Source: Roseimicrobium sp. ORNL1
GTDB taxonomy: Bacteria > Verrucomicrobiota > Verrucomicrobiia > Verrucomicrobiales > Verrucomicrobiaceae
Assembly (NCBI RefSeq): GCF_011044495.1
Contig: NZ_CP049143.1
Coordinates: 2,108,001 to 2,172,000, forward strand
DNA length: 64,000 nt
Direction of reading: 5' to 3'
Part shown: positions 7,742-15,311 of the stretch, one piece after another
Layout: every line of letters starts with the position of its first letter
Numbering within the stretch: the stretch's first letter is position 1
Made by a program: the position numbers and the translations under genes
Notes under the pieces: model-generated
The model's input: only the letters and a program-made list of their open reading frames with translations
Told to the model about the DNA's origin: nothing
The model's database searches: none

Positions 7742-8161
7742 CTACTCTCCCACCACGCTCACCACCACATTCCGCGTATGCGGCGCACGGCGGTGCTCGA
7801 AGAGATAGATCCCCTGCCACGTTCCCAAGGTCATGCGTCCCTGCATCACCGGGATGACTTCACTGGTGCGGGTGAGCACCATGCGGATGTGGCTCGGCAT
7901 GTCATCCGGCCCTTCGCAGGTGTGCACGAACCACGGTGTGTTCTCCGGTACCAGGCGCTCAAAGAACTCATGCAGATCTGTCCTCGCGGAAGGGTCCGCA
8001 TTTTCATAGATCACCAGGCTGCAACTCGTGTGCTGCACGAAGACCGTGGCTGTGCCCACACGAATGCCGGAGGCACGCACGATACGCTCCACCTGTGAGG
8101 TGATGTCATACGTGCCCTTTCCCCGGGTAGTAATGCTAAACTGATCCGCGTGAGCAGGCAT
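7742..8161 (-). CDS. yjbQ: YjbQ family protein (UPF0047)
   Basis: The product is 139 residues, the normal family length. Conserved blocks are present: TVFVQHTSCSLVIYENADPS, the GPDDMPSHIRM segment, and GRMTLGTWQGIYLFEHR near the C-terminus. YjbQ proteins are small trimeric cytosolic proteins with a weak thiamine-phosphate synthase activity reported for some members; the real role is unsettled. It is last in a possible minus-strand run moaC-mogA-tfoX-yjbQ (58 bp after the tfoX-like gene), followed by the repeat and the IS element. Confidence 0.9.
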   Translation of the reverse strand: MPAHADQFSITTRGKGTYDITSQVERIVRASGIRVGTATVFVQHTSCSLVIYENADPSARTDLHEFFERLVPENTPWFVHTCEGPDDMPSHIRMVLTRTSEVIPVMQGRMTLGTWQGIYLFEHRRAPHTRNVVVSVVGE

Positions 8162-8219
8162 GGTGGGAGTGATGATGGTTGGACGGATGTCTATCGTGCC
8201 ACCGTCGACTCAGTGTACC

Positions 8220-8639
8220 TCATTTCTTCCGCGCCTTCTTCGCCGCGGTTTTCTTTTTGGCCTTTGGCCCCGGCTTCGCTTCCGGTTCCTGCTTCGGCTT
8301 CTTCTTTGCTTTCGCCTTCGGTTTCGCCTTGCGCAGGGACGCCTCTACTCCGAGCAGCGCCCAGGGTTTCATCTTCATTGGGCTGGAGAGGGCGCTCTCC
8401 GGCGGCTCCCAATAGCTCATCACGGTCTCGTTGCCGTCCTTGTCCACGAAGCGGAAGGGCTCGCAGCTCGCGTCGATGAATATCTGGCGATTCTCCTCGT
8501 CGGTTTTGAGAAAGAGCCTGCCGTACGCCTCCAGGGCAAACATGATGCCATTCTTGTAGAAGCCCGTGCCGCCGAACATCCGGCGCGGCGTCACTTCTCC
8601 CACGGAGGCCAGCAAGTCGAGCATGTCATCCACAGTCAT
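8220..8639 (-). CDS. TfoX N-terminal domain protein with lysine-rich histone-like tail
   Basis: The product is 139 residues. Residues 1 to about 95 match the TfoX_N domain (PF04993): VTPRRMFGGTGFYKNGIMFA, GRLFLKTDEENR, MSYWEPPESAL. The final 39 residues (from about 101) contain 17 Lys and 2 Arg among Ala and Pro, in blocks such as KAKPKAKAKKKPK and KAKKKTAAKKARKK. This resembles histone H1 or the AlgP/HU-type tails that bind DNA without sequence preference. Classical TfoX/Sxy proteins regulate competence but also carry a TfoX_C domain, absent here. It lies 30 bp downstream of mogA on the same strand. Confidence 0.85.
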   Translation of the reverse strand: MTVDDMLDLLASVGEVTPRRMFGGTGFYKNGIMFALEAYGRLFLKTDEENRQIFIDASCEPFRFVDKDGNETVMSYWEPPESALSSPMKMKPWALLGVEASLRKAKPKAKAKKKPKQEPEAKPGPKAKKKTAAKKARKK

Positions 8640-8669
8640 GGCGTCACTCCTTCTCTTCTTCGTTCGACA

Positions 8670-9188
8670 TTAGCAACTCGTCGGTTCCTTGCGTGCCACC
8701 TTCACGGTATGTGGAACGGCGCCGACCACAAAGCTGAGACACTCCACCGCACCCGACGGCTTGCCAGGAAGCGCGAGCACGAGCGAGTTCCTCACAATCG
8801 CGCCCATGCAGCGACTCAGGATGGCATTCGGCGTGATCTCCAGCGACTTCATCCGCATGAGCTCGCCAAAGCCGGGAATCTCCACGCGCATGATGCCACG
8901 AATAGCCTCTGGCGTGACATCGCGGTCAGCGATGCCGGTGCCGCCCGTGGTGAGGATGAGCCCACAACCCTGCGCCGCAAAAGAGAGCACTGCCTGTTGG
9001 ATAGCCACCACGTCATCCGGCACGAGCGCTTCCGCTTCCACGCTCCAGCCGTATTCGTTGCTGGCCTTCTTCAACGCAGGCCCTCCATGATCCTGATACA
9101 CACCAGCGCTGGCGCGGTCCGAGACGGTGATGATGCCAACCGTAATCGTGGCAGGCGTAGGAGCGGGTGCAGGAGCAGGTGTGGACAT
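8670..9188 (-). CDS. mogA: Molybdopterin adenylyltransferase (MogA/MoaB family)
   Basis: The product is 172 residues. After an Ala/Pro-rich leader (APAPAPTPAT) comes the MoCF-binding fold: ITVGIITVSDRASAGVYQDH, LILTTGGTGIADRDVTPEA, and LVLALPGKPSGAVECLSFV. TTGGTG and the following Asp form the molybdopterin/ATP site. The family adenylylates molybdopterin before molybdenum insertion in molybdenum cofactor synthesis. The gene begins 9 bp after the moaC stop, so the two are almost certainly one transcript. MoaB-type and MogA-type proteins are hard to separate by eye. Confidence 0.92.
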   Translation of the reverse strand: MSTPAPAPAPTPATITVGIITVSDRASAGVYQDHGGPALKKASNEYGWSVEAEALVPDDVVAIQQAVLSFAAQGCGLILTTGGTGIADRDVTPEAIRGIMRVEIPGFGELMRMKSLEITPNAILSRCMGAIVRNSLVLALPGKPSGAVECLSFVVGAVPHTVKVARKEPTSC

Positions 9189-9197
9189 GTGGGTGAG

Positions 9198-9662
9198 TCA
9201 GCCTTTCTCGGCCGGCTCCTTCGTCTTGCTCACCAGATGCACGCCGTCAAGCCGCATTGACTTGTCCACCCCTTTGCACATGTCATAGATGGTCAGCAGC
9301 GATACGGTCACCGCGGAGAGCGCCTCCATCTCCACGCCGGTCTGGCAAATCGTCTTCGCCGTGGCCGTGGCGGTGATGCCTTCCGGATTGAGCACGAAGT
9401 CGACACCCACCTTGCTAAGCGGGATCTGGTGGCAGAGCGGGATGAGATGCTGGGTGAGTTTTGCCGCCTGGATGCCGGCAATGCGCGCCACGGCCAGCAC
9501 ATCCCCCTTTTGGATTTGATTCTCTCGAATCAACTCCAGAGTCGCAGGCTGCAGCTTGATGTGGCCCGTGGCGACTGCTTCGCGACGGGAGACTGGCTTT
9601 GCCGAGATGTCCACCATCGCGGCTTCTCCATTGGCATTGGTGTGGGTGAGTAGCAGGGACAT
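9198..9662 (-). CDS. moaC: Cyclic pyranopterin monophosphate synthase MoaC
   Basis: The product is 154 residues, full length for MoaC. Signature parts are MVDISAKPVSRREAVATG at the N-terminus, LIPLCHQIPLSKV, GVEMEALSAVTVSLLTIYDM, and DKSM with the catalytic Asp and Lys of the active site. MoaC converts the MoaA product to cyclic pyranopterin monophosphate, the first stable intermediate of molybdenum cofactor synthesis. It heads the run with mogA; no moaA is present in the window. Confidence 0.95.
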   Translation of the reverse strand: MSLLLTHTNANGEAAMVDISAKPVSRREAVATGHIKLQPATLELIRENQIQKGDVLAVARIAGIQAAKLTQHLIPLCHQIPLSKVGVDFVLNPEGITATATAKTICQTGVEMEALSAVTVSLLTIYDMCKGVDKSMRLDGVHLVSKTKEPAEKG

Positions 9663-9806
9663 GGGCAGAAGAGTGTTGAAGTTCAGTCGCCTCTGGACGC
9701 GAAAAATCCACCAGACAAATCATGGGGCCATGGACGGATTCGCCGGAGGTGGCCTTTGTGGCCTGCCTATTTTCCTTCATCAGCCCTCGCCCTCGAACCC
9801 TTACCC

Positions 9807-10247
9807 TTACGACTCGCTCGTACGACGCAGGGCCTCCACCCGCTCAAACTCACATCGCTTGATCCCTTTGAGAAAAAATCCGTCAAATCTAAATCTAGGG
9901 AGGTCTAGTTTCAGCCTCATGACACCTCGTGTGAAGGTCACGTCCGACACGTCACGCCATGGAATTGAAATCAGCATGCGTTCCCCGCAATGGACTTCCA
10001 CATAGGTGGGAGTAACCTGCCAATGAAACAGGCTCTTTGATTGCACCCGCATCCAGTATCGAGCCATCAAGTATGCCTGCAGGATGTAGAAAAGTTCTGC
10101 CAAGACAATCACCTTCACCACGCTCACCGGGAAATGTCGCAAGCTGAAGAATGGGATGGAAAGCAACCCGACCAACAACAGCGACAGCCCTGCCAGGAAC
10201 AGCCAGAAGGCCCGCCAGAAAGTTAGTCTCTTGGATTCGATGCGCAT
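9807..10247 (-). CDS. Membrane protein with two N-terminal helices and PH-like C-terminal part
   Basis: The product is 146 residues from ATG 10247; GTG 10256 would add three. Two adjoining hydrophobic helices span about residues 10-35 and 39-62. The rest is a beta-rich soluble region (HWQVTPTYVEVHCGERMLIS, IPWRDVSDVTFTRGVMRLKL) resembling bacterial PH-like/YdbT-type domains found next to membrane helices. No function is known. It is divergent from the lipoprotein at 10472 and followed by moaC on the same strand after 144 bp. Confidence 0.6.
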   Translation of the reverse strand: MRIESKRLTFWRAFWLFLAGLSLLLVGLLSIPFFSLRHFPVSVVKVIVLAELFYILQAYLMARYWMRVQSKSLFHWQVTPTYVEVHCGERMLISIPWRDVSDVTFTRGVMRLKLDLPRFRFDGFFLKGIKRCEFERVEALRRTSES

Positions 10248-10471
10248 GGGATGCACGCCGGGAGGGAGAGAAAGCTACGCTATCTTCCGCGCAACGCCAC
10301 CGAATCAGGACGGCACCTTCGCTACTCGTGGCAAAGTCGGCACGAATCGCAAACCGAGGCTATTGCCGATTCCTTTGAAATTGTGCTACTAATAAAAATA
10401 CGACATTCCGGCGCGCGAAATTCAACACTCGGAAATCGACCATCATCGTTTAACTCCGAACCCTTTCCGCC

Positions 10472-10912
10472 ATGAAAACCCTTCCTGCCCTCTTTGCAGC
10501 GGCCACCTGCCTCCTGCTGGCCAGTTGCGTATCGCCCATTGCCAAGCGTATTGAGCGCAACCCGGAGATCTACAACAAGCTGAGCGAGCGCCACAAGGGC
10601 CTCGTGTCGCGTGGTGAGGTGGAGGAAGGCATGAGCAAGCAGGCCGTCTTCATCGCCTGGGGGCGTCCAGATCGCGCCTTCCGTGGTTCACGAAATGGTC
10701 GCGCCATGGAGCAGTGGTCCTACCTGGACTATGACGCCGTGCCTGGCGGATGGGGAGGCCCCGGCTGGGGCTACGGTGGCTGGTACGGTCCGCACGGGTA
10801 TGGCTACTGCTACGATTCCTTCTACTCCTACCAGCCCATGGTAGACTATGTTCCCTATGAACGGGCCACCGTGGAGTTTGCGAATTCCAAGGTGACGGCG
10901 TGGAAGAGGTAA
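10472..10912 (+). CDS. Small lipoprotein, BamE/SmpA-like
   Basis: The product is 146 residues. A lipoprotein signal peptide ends in LLASC, so the Cys near residue 19 should be lipidated. The segment GLVSRGEVEEGMSKQAVFIAWGRPDR resembles the SmpA/OmlA (BamE) motif in which a short helix is followed by a (W)G.P. turn. A Gly/Tyr/Trp-rich stretch follows (GGWGGPGWGYGGWYGPHGYG), and the protein ends in a beta strand (ATVEFANSKVTAWKR). It is probably an outer-membrane-anchored periplasmic protein. An AT-rich stretch (10375-10405) with TTGAAA as a possible -35 lies upstream. Confidence 0.75.
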   Translation: MKTLPALFAAATCLLLASCVSPIAKRIERNPEIYNKLSERHKGLVSRGEVEEGMSKQAVFIAWGRPDRAFRGSRNGRAMEQWSYLDYDAVPGGWGGPGWGYGGWYGPHGYGYCYDSFYSYQPMVDYVPYERATVEFANSKVTAWKR

Positions 10913-10935
10913 GGGGGAACGGGAGATAAAGACAC

Positions 10936-11260
10936 CATCAAACGTCTCGTGAGTCAATCGCGGCATGGCGCATGTCATGTCCTTGAGTGAACCACCTTGC
11001 GCGCAGCGCTTTGGAGTGCGTGTGCGTAGCACCGCTTTGAACGGAGCGCTGGCGTATTACTCACCATGAAGTCCCGAGTGGAATGATAGACACGGCACAT
11101 CAGTGATTGCTGTAGGTTCACTTTGGGGGAAGCTATCATGCGACATTCCTCCGTTCAAAGCGGTGCTTCGCACCGCACTCCAAAGCGCTACGCGCAAGGT
11201 AGTACATCGTGAGGTCTACTCCACATGGGGAGTGCAACTTTCCTCACGAGACGTTCGATG
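10936..11260. repeat. Large inverted repeat, about 120-nt imperfect arms
   Basis: The inner arms are 10994-11046 and 11149-11200, about 52 nt each with few mismatches (accttgcgcg...agcgctttggagtgcg...accgctttgaacggag). The outer arms are 10936-10953 (catcaaacgtctcgtgag) and 11243-11260, which match at 17 of 18 positions when inverted. Between outer and inner arms the two sides differ but have similar length. The centre (about 11047-11148) is unrelated and noncoding. Each inner arm carries a local hairpin, clearest on the right arm as GGTGC GAA GCACC. The structure fills the gap between the lipoprotein and the convergent acyltransferase gene, and could be a miniature inverted-repeat element or a pair of REP-type units. 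Confidence 0.75.
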
Positions 11261-11277
11261 AGGAGAAAGCGTTTCAC

Positions 11278-13170
11278 TCACGCGCGATTCGCGGACGTCG
11301 ACGTAGCCGCACCCGCAGCGCCCTCCGCCGTCGCCACATCGCTCTTCGGCTCAATGCCATGATGCTTCAGGTACTCTCCGCAGGCTGCTTCACCCATGTA
11401 TTTCCCAAGCAGGCGAGGATCCGTCTCAGTGACATCCACGAGGATGAGTCCATCCAGGCATGAGGAGAAGTCCTTGTCCACGTTGAAGCTCAGCAGCGTG
11501 CCATTCAGCCGCAGGTAGTGCTTCAGCAGGGTGGGGATGCCCTTGCCGTCTTCTTCGAGACTGGAGATGAGTGCGGAGAAGTCATCCACATTGCCCAGTT
11601 CCGCGGAGATGAACTCACGCAGGAGCTTGCGATTCTTCCCATAGCGGAAGGGCTTGCGCGGCTTCACAAGGGTGGCGAGGTCGGGATGCAGATTGTTGTC
11701 GCTCAGGAACTCGACCATGAGCTTGCGCGAGAGTCCTTGATACTCGCCGCTGATGCTCACCGGTCCGAAGAGCTTCTTGTAGTGCGGATACCGCGTGACC
11801 CAGGTGAGCACGCCCTTCCACAGCAGGGGGAGAGCCGCGATGCTGCGCTGGTAGTTCGGAGCGATAAAGCTGCGTCCCATCTCCAGCGCGTCATCGAGGT
11901 GCGACAGGAATGGCTTCTGAAATTTGAAGAGGGTGCTCGTATACAGCCCCTTCCTACCATAGCGGCGCAGGATTACATCCGCACGGCCCAACCGGTAGGC
12001 GCCGGCCACACGGTGCTCCTTCTCATCCCAGAGGAAAATGTGCAGGTAGTGGTCGTCGAAGCGATCGAGGTCGATCTCTTCGCCTGTGCCTTCGCCCACC
12101 GCGCGGAAGGTCACCTCGCGCAGACGGCCGATTTCACGCAGCAAGGAAGGGATCTCCGCGGCAGATCCGACGAAGACACTCAGGTTTCCCTGGCTCGCCA
12201 GATGACTGCCCTGCGCACGCAAGGCTTCCACCTCGCGCTCGAAGGCCTCCTGCTGGCTCTCTGTCTGCGGCGCGATCACCGGCTTGATGTTGTCGCGCGG
12301 CTCGTTCGCCTCATCCGCTTCCTTGTGACGAACCTCGGGCTTGCCACGCTGGCTCATGATAAAGGTATGCAGCCTCAGGTAGCGTGTCAGGCTCTCGTCA
12401 TCTTCAAACTTCTTCAGCCGTGAGAAGGGAATGGGCTGGCCCACCTTCACCTGCACTGGTTCTTTGCAGCGCTGGAACAGTTCACGGAAGATCAGGCCCG
12501 TGCGAGCCAGCGGATGCAGCATGCCGGCAGCGTGGAAAAGCGGACTGTTGTGCCCTTCAAAGTACACGGGCAGCACGGTTGCTTTTGTCCGGCGTACGAG
12601 GGCGCCAACATGAGAGCTCCAAGGACTCTCCTCAACCCCGCGCCCCATCTTGTAGTGGGCCACTTCACCACTGGGGAAAATGGCGAGCGCGCCACCCTGG
12701 CGAAGGAAGCGCAGCGCCTCCTTCATGGGCGCGAGATTGCGCTGCGCACTGTTCTCTCCATCGAAGGGATCCACCGCGATGATCCACGGACGCATCTCCT
12801 CCATGGTGCCGAGGAGATAGTTCGTCATGAATCGCACATAAGGGCGAAACGCAGACACGAGATCGGCGAGAATCACCGGATCCAGAATACCGAACGGGTG
12901 ATTCGACACCACGATGAGCGGCCCCTCGGCGGGAAGATTGAAGTTCGCGGGCCAGTCCACTTCATAGCGCGCGCCGAGTTCCTTCAGTCCTGAAGAGAAC
13001 CACGCACGGGACGAGGGATAGTCCGGATGGTTGACGTAAGCGCGGCGGGTGCGCTCGTACAAATCATTGAAACTCCGAATCGCCAAACCGCGCTCTACGA
13101 GAGGAGCCGCGAGTTTGTAAAGATTGCGCTGGAGTGGCTGCTGGATGCGGGAGGAAAGGTCAATCACCAT
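11278..13170 (-). CDS. Bifunctional acyltransferase: PlsC-type plus OlsB-like GNAT (OlsF-like)
   Basis: The product is 630 residues in two parts. Residues about 70-290 form a PlsC lysophospholipid acyltransferase-like domain: VVSNHPFGILDPVIL carries the HX4D-type motif, and LAIFPSGEVAHYKMGRG is the second motif. Residues about 325-600 resemble hemolysin/OlsB N-acyltransferases (LRDVTF-like LREVTFRAVGEGTG, HYLHIFLWDEKEHRVAGAYRLG, FIAPNYQRSIAALPLLWKGV). This O-acyl plus N-acyl order is that of OlsF, which makes ornithine lipids in Serratia and Flavobacterium. An aminolipid product is likely but the amino acid cannot be told. A low-complexity Ala/Ser/Thr tail ends the protein. Confidence 0.8.
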   Translation of the reverse strand: MVIDLSSRIQQPLQRNLYKLAAPLVERGLAIRSFNDLYERTRRAYVNHPDYPSSRAWFSSGLKELGARYEVDWPANFNLPAEGPLIVVSNHPFGILDPVILADLVSAFRPYVRFMTNYLLGTMEEMRPWIIAVDPFDGENSAQRNLAPMKEALRFLRQGGALAIFPSGEVAHYKMGRGVEESPWSSHVGALVRRTKATVLPVYFEGHNSPLFHAAGMLHPLARTGLIFRELFQRCKEPVQVKVGQPIPFSRLKKFEDDESLTRYLRLHTFIMSQRGKPEVRHKEADEANEPRDNIKPVIAPQTESQQEAFEREVEALRAQGSHLASQGNLSVFVGSAAEIPSLLREIGRLREVTFRAVGEGTGEEIDLDRFDDHYLHIFLWDEKEHRVAGAYRLGRADVILRRYGRKGLYTSTLFKFQKPFLSHLDDALEMGRSFIAPNYQRSIAALPLLWKGVLTWVTRYPHYKKLFGPVSISGEYQGLSRKLMVEFLSDNNLHPDLATLVKPRKPFRYGKNRKLLREFISAELGNVDDFSALISSLEEDGKGIPTLLKHYLRLNGTLLSFNVDKDFSSCLDGLILVDVTETDPRLLGKYMGEAACGEYLKHHGIEPKSDVATAEGAAGAATSTSANRA

Positions 13171-13256
13171 GAGCGCGTGCGGGCGTTGGTGGAGACAAGG
13201 GCTCTTTCGTTCAAGGAATTCGTTTGGGAACCTCTAAAGAAATGGCCCAAGTCGTG

Positions 13257-13286
13257 GGGAGGGCGGATCCTCGCTCCGGCCCTCCC
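13257..13286. terminator. Hairpin downstream of cimA (possible terminator)
   Basis: An 8-bp GC stem, GGGAGGGC / GCCCTCCC, has a 14-nt loop that can itself pair GGA/TCC. It lies 52 bp beyond the cimA stop and ahead of the acyltransferase gene. No U-tract follows on the minus strand, so it is either a weak terminator or only a stable hairpin. Confidence 0.35.
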
Positions 13287-13337
13287 AATGTCAACATGGA
13301 CGAAGGCGTCCTTTATGACACCTTTGTCATCTTGCCA

Positions 13338-14924
13338 CTACGCTTCCCGCTGGGATTTCTTCCTCAGCAGGTAGTACTCAAGGCTCTCACGCAGAGCCTC
13401 CCAGCTCGCGTCGATGATGTTGAAGTCCACGCCCACGGTGCCCCAGCTATCCGTGCCATCGGTGCTCTCGATGAGCACGCGCGTCTTCGCCGCGGTGCCG
13501 GACTTGCTGTCCAGGATACGCACCTTGAAGTCGCACAGGGACACTTGTGCCAGCTCGGGATGCGCGACGGCCAGGGCCTTGCGCAGGGCGCGGTCCAGGG
13601 CGTTCACCGGACCGTCCCCTTCTTCCACCGTGTAGACTCGCTCGTTGTTGAGCTCAAGCTTCACGGTGGCTTCACAGGTATCCAGTCCGCGCTCGCCATG
13701 CTGGCGGTGTGTGGTGTGATACTCCAGCAGCTTGAAGCTGGGCTGGTAAAGGCCAAGCTCACGGCGCAGCAGCAACTCAAAGGAGGCATCCGCGGCTTCG
13801 AACTCGTAGCCGTCATTCTCACGCTGCTTCACCTGCTCAAGGATGCGGCGGGACTCTTCACCACGCTTGAGATCGAAGCCCAGCTCCTGGGCCTTGCGCA
13901 GGATGTTGTCCTGGCCGGACATGTCACTCACCAGCACCACCTGGCGATTGCCAACAGAGGCAGGCTGGATGTGCTCATAGCTGCGTGCGAGCTTTTGCAC
14001 GGCATTCACGTGCGTGCCCCCCTTGTGGGAGAAGGCCGTGCTGCCCACGAACGGAGCGCGGTTGAAGTGCGGCAGGTTCGCCACATCATCGACGAACTTC
14101 GAGAGCGCGGTGAGCTTGGTCAGGTCCGGCACCAGGCCTTCGTAGCCCATCTTCAGAGCCAGGTTCGGGACCACGGTGGTCAGGTTGCAGTTGCCCGTGC
14201 GTTCACCGTATCCGTTCATCGTACCCTGCACCTGCACGGCGCCGGCGCGGATGGACGCGAGCGCGTTGGCCACGCCAAGACCGCCGTCATCGTGCGAGTG
14301 GATGCCGATCTTGGCCTCCGGGAAGCGGGCCTGTACCTTTCTCGTGATCTCCTCGACCTCATGAGGCAGGCTGCCACCATTGGTCTCGCAGAGCACCAGG
14401 AAATCCGCCCCGCCTTCCAGCGCCGCGGCCAGGGTGGAGAGGGCGTACTCAGGCTCATCCTTGAAGCCGTCGAAGAAATGCTCCGCATCGTAGATCACCT
14501 CGCGTCCAGCCTCTTTGCAGAAGCGCACGGTATCGCGGATCATCGCGCGGTTTTCTTCGGGCGTAGTACGCAGGACTTCCGTGACGTGCAGCAGCCAGCT
14601 CTTCCCGTAGAAGGTGACGACCGGCGTGCCGGCATCGATGAGCATCTTCACCTGTGGATCCTCTTCCACGGCGAGGTTCGCCCGGCGCGTGCTGCCGAAG
14701 GCCGCGATCTTCGCGTTCTTAAAGGTCTGGGTCTTCGCCAGCTCGAAGAACTCCATGTCTTTCGGATTGGAGCCGGGCCAGCCGCCCTCGATGTAGTGCA
14801 TGCCGAACGCGTCCAGTTCGTGGGCGATGCGGAGTTTGTCGTGCGCGCTGAAGTTGACGCCCTCGCCCTGCGTGCCGTCACGGAGGGTGGTGTCATAGAG
14901 GGAAACTGCGGGTGACTTTGACAT
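13338..14924 (-). CDS. cimA: Citramalate synthase CimA
   Basis: The product is 528 residues from ATG 14924 (MSKSPAVSLYDTTLRDGTQG); the frame continues upstream but the family begins here. The HMGL-like TIM barrel shows YDTTLRDGTQGEGVNFS with the metal-binding Asp, the IGIHSHDDGGLGVANALASI block and GTMNGYGERTGNCNL. The C-terminal LeuA_dimer-type regulatory domain starts near residue 410 and includes VNALDRALRKAL. CimA condenses pyruvate and acetyl-CoA to citramalate, opening a threonine-independent route to isoleucine. A related LeuA-type activity cannot be ruled out, but DTTLRDGTQ and the length favour CimA. Confidence 0.92.
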   Translation of the reverse strand: MSKSPAVSLYDTTLRDGTQGEGVNFSAHDKLRIAHELDAFGMHYIEGGWPGSNPKDMEFFELAKTQTFKNAKIAAFGSTRRANLAVEEDPQVKMLIDAGTPVVTFYGKSWLLHVTEVLRTTPEENRAMIRDTVRFCKEAGREVIYDAEHFFDGFKDEPEYALSTLAAALEGGADFLVLCETNGGSLPHEVEEITRKVQARFPEAKIGIHSHDDGGLGVANALASIRAGAVQVQGTMNGYGERTGNCNLTTVVPNLALKMGYEGLVPDLTKLTALSKFVDDVANLPHFNRAPFVGSTAFSHKGGTHVNAVQKLARSYEHIQPASVGNRQVVLVSDMSGQDNILRKAQELGFDLKRGEESRRILEQVKQRENDGYEFEAADASFELLLRRELGLYQPSFKLLEYHTTHRQHGERGLDTCEATVKLELNNERVYTVEEGDGPVNALDRALRKALAVAHPELAQVSLCDFKVRILDSKSGTAAKTRVLIESTDGTDSWGTVGVDFNIIDASWEALRESLEYYLLRKKSQREA

Positions 14925-15311
14925 GTGATGCAATGAAAAAAAGTTTGGCTCAAGGGGTGCGGCGGAAACCGCGGAATCAGTTGGCGGTGAGCTGTCCCGA
15001 AGTGCCGTGGAGCCTTTGCTTATAGGCCGCCTGTGGGGCGGGAAAGGCAGTGCCACGAGGCACGCGGACGGGCAGCAAAGCTGAAAGGGGCCTCCAATGC
15101 AAGCGCACAAAACCTCAGTCTGGCGCGACGGAAGCCCTACCTAATTCGAATGAGCCGGATGCTGACGGCAGCGAAATGCATGAGCCGGAGAGTTTAGCGC
15201 GCACTTGCATGCGTGCAAATGGTTTTACGTCAGCCGCCGGTCGCCGGATGAAAAGCCCAGTCCAGGCGACAATCCGCGGGAAAATCCTGCGGCTGAACTC
15301 GTTCTGGAAGG
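14925..15311. other. 387-bp divergent intergenic region with a TTGCA/TGCAA dyad
   Basis: This is the shared upstream region of cimA (minus) and the CocE-type hydrolase (plus). I see no supportable gene or RNA. A 14-nt dyad, TTGCATGCGTGCAA (15205-15218), lies about 95 bp before the hydrolase start and could be an operator. A run of A (14936-14942) sits just upstream of cimA. Confidence 0.35.
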
